From contig PUNP01000268.1 of assembly GCA_003551785.1 (NCBI GenBank), forward strand, positions 1-5,637: 5,637 nt of DNA, read 5' to 3'. Below, in pieces: positions 4,654-5,637 of the stretch; positions within the stretch are counted from its first letter, which is position 1; the number at the start of each line of letters is the position of its first letter. The notes below the pieces were generated by a model that saw only the letters and a list, made by a program, of their open reading frames with translations, made no database searches and was not told the DNA's origin. Origin of the DNA: Candidatus Brocadiaceae bacterium. GTDB lineage: Bacteria; Planctomycetota; Brocadiia; SM23-32. Both the position numbers and the translations under genes were made by a program.

Positions 4654-5637
4654 TCATGGCGCTGCACTGCTGTTAAATTCCGAATTTTGCAGAACTCTAA
4701 TAGCAAATAGTATACTGCTGAAATTATCGGGGTAATATGGAATGGTATTTTCATCGGTATCGATCGTAATCCTTACATATCCATCAAATCCGTATTCTTC
4801 GAAGGGGTTCGGAGCGCCCTGCGGGTCCCATTCAACGATTTCATCCGAACACTCTCGCCATTCTTCCACCCCTTCATCGTACCAATAAACGCCATCCGGA
4901 TTATCGTGATACCCCATCTCATATACTATTTCTGACATACCGTCATCTTTTACGACACGCAGTACCGAATAGGAAGCCGGAGACTCATGACCGGGTACGC
5001 CGGCCGGCACTACATCCAGACCAGTAGCAAAGACCGTCCCCCCGATCGGAGTGACGGCGATGCCGTAACGTAAGTCCTCAGCCCGAAGGCCGTCACGGGC
5101 AAACGAACCGCTGCCGACGCCTGTAGTTTCCGACTCAAGCCAGCAGTCAAAATCCACATTTTCTGAAACGTTATCGCCTTCTTCATGCCCCGGGCCATCC
5201 ATATGCCCCCACCAGTTGTAAGTCGCAATAAGTTTTTCATTCTCGCCAACAGATTTATCGCCGAACCAATAGACACCCCAAACATTATTGTAGATATTAT
5301 TATTTATAACCCTGGTATTTGTGGGAAACACGGTACTGGCGTTTTCATCTTCAATACCCGTTATGCCGGCGAAAGTACTGCCTATTATCGTATTGTTTAC
5401 AATTTTGGTCCCGTGTGCCTCACCATTAATCAGAATGCCGTCAATATTATTTTCTATACTGTTTGCGGCTATAGTAGTGTTTTCCGCATCCCTAACCTCT
5501 ATTCCGACAGTGCTGCCCGGAGTGCCATCGAGTATATTATCGGTAATATTAACATTATCACCAATAACAACGATACCCTTTTCGCTAAAGTTGGATATCC
5601 AAAATCCTTTAAACGTCACATTGTCCGCTTTGATTAC
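4654..5637 (-). CDS. Parallel beta-helix (NosD-like) surface protein, partial, C-terminal part
   Basis: The frame is open to the right edge: the residues before the GTG at 5619 (VIKADN) continue the same repeat pattern, so that GTG is not the true start and the amino terminus lies outside. In the 327 visible residues, 1-130 are right-handed parallel beta-helix coils with NosD/pectate-lyase-style Asn-rich turns (ITDNIL, IAANSIENN, IVNNTIIG, VINNNIYNN), one about every 22-30 residues. LIATYNWWG..DGPG (136-150) followed by NVSENVDFDCWL is the usual close of such domains in secreted or cell-surface proteins. Residues about 165-314 form an acidic beta-rich carboxyl-terminal region of unknown function with no catalytic residues recognised. 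No sorting signal is seen at the end. The final residues, VLQNSEFNSSAAP, overlap the proposed insertion sequence end, so the native carboxyl terminus, perhaps with an anchoring signal, may be lost. Likely extracellular, binding or acting on polysaccharide by family analogy only. Confidence 0.82.
   Translation of the reverse strand, partial: VIKADNVTFKGFWISNFSEKGIVVIGDNVNITDNILDGTPGSTVGIEVRDAENTTIAANSIENNIDGILINGEAHGTKIVNNTIIGSTFAGITGIEDENASTVFPTNTRVINNNIYNNVWGVYWFGDKSVGENEKLIATYNWWGHMDGPGHEEGDNVSENVDFDCWLESETTGVGSGSFARDGLRAEDLRYGIAVTPIGGTVFATGLDVVPAGVPGHESPASYSVLRVVKDDGMSEIVYEMGYHDNPDGVYWYDEGVEEWRECSDEIVEWDPQGAPNPFEEYGFDGYVRITIDTDENTIPYYPDNFSSILFAIRVLQNSEFNSSAAP
4683..4697 (-). repeat. Proposed right terminal inverted repeat of the insertion sequence
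   Basis: AATTTTGCAGAACTC, followed by TAA. It is the partner of 3070-3084. It lies inside the reading frame of the beta-helix protein on the minus strand, so if correct that gene's last 13-14 codons and its stop come from the element. Confidence 0.5.

Larger units (their letters stand above)
3070..4697 (+). mobile_element. DDE insertion sequence (IS4/IS5/IS1182-like), proposed ends
   Basis: An element of about 1.63 kb carrying one transposase gene. Its proposed left end GGCTCCTGCAAAATT (3070-3084) and right end AATTTTGCAGAACTC (4683-4697) are imperfect inverted repeats, 12 of 15 positions matching, with the inner ten bases CTGCAAAATT identical. TAA flanks both sides (3067-3069 and 4698-4700), which would be a 3-bp target duplication. 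Ends of the general form GGCT..TGCAAAA are common among elements of this superfamily. The transposase is full length with its promoter and ribosome binding site, so the copy may be active. That an element is here is near certain; the exact ends are inferred, and a different boundary is possible because the sequence beyond the gene has no second copy to compare. Confidence 0.6.

Noticed and set aside
5617..5619. GTG as the start of the beta-helix gene
   Set aside because: The frame is open to the window edge and the upstream residues continue the beta-helix pattern, so the gene starts outside the window.

Overview
The window looks like a stretch of bacterial chromosome of roughly even base composition, with loosely packed genes and clear traces of mobile elements. 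A URO-D/MtaA-like protein, a surface-type parallel beta-helix (NosD-like) protein with an NWWG..GPG segment, an S41 peptidase and a ROK kinase relic together recall Planctomycetota (Phycisphaerae-like) or Kiritimatiellota/Lentisphaerota. That placement is inference from gene content only; no marker gene is present.

Layout, left to right. (1) 8-337 (+): the 5' quarter of a ROK sugar kinase, closest in feel to Mak-type fructokinase. Its homology stops at about codon 72 and continues in frame as a short piece that reads like an IS256/Mutator transposase, then hits a stop. It is a chimeric relic. (2) 338-586: no gene recognised; it holds a 14-bp AT palindrome and a near-consensus sigma70 promoter. 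(3) 587-1939 (+): an intact S41 carboxyl-terminal processing peptidase with membrane anchor, PDZ domain and Ser-Lys-Gln catalytic set. (4) 1940-2026: the gap between two convergent genes, with an imperfect hairpin. (5) 2027-3037 (-): an intact URO-D superfamily protein of the corrinoid-methyltransferase-like branch. (6) about 3070-4697: a DDE insertion sequence with its own extended -10 promoter and one transposase (3217-4512, +). I propose its ends from a 12/15 imperfect inverted repeat flanked by TAA. (7) 4654-5637 (-): the C-terminal part of a parallel beta-helix protein that runs off the right edge. Its last residues and stop codon appear to lie inside the insertion sequence.

The genes do not form an obvious pathway. 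S41 and URO-D are convergent, so they are separate transcription units. The main story is genome remodelling: one kinase gene was cut short next to transposase-like sequence, and a second element sits between the beta-helix gene and the URO-D gene, probably giving the former a new 3' end and separating the latter from its original upstream region. I did not find a convincing new defence system, CRISPR array, tRNA or rRNA.
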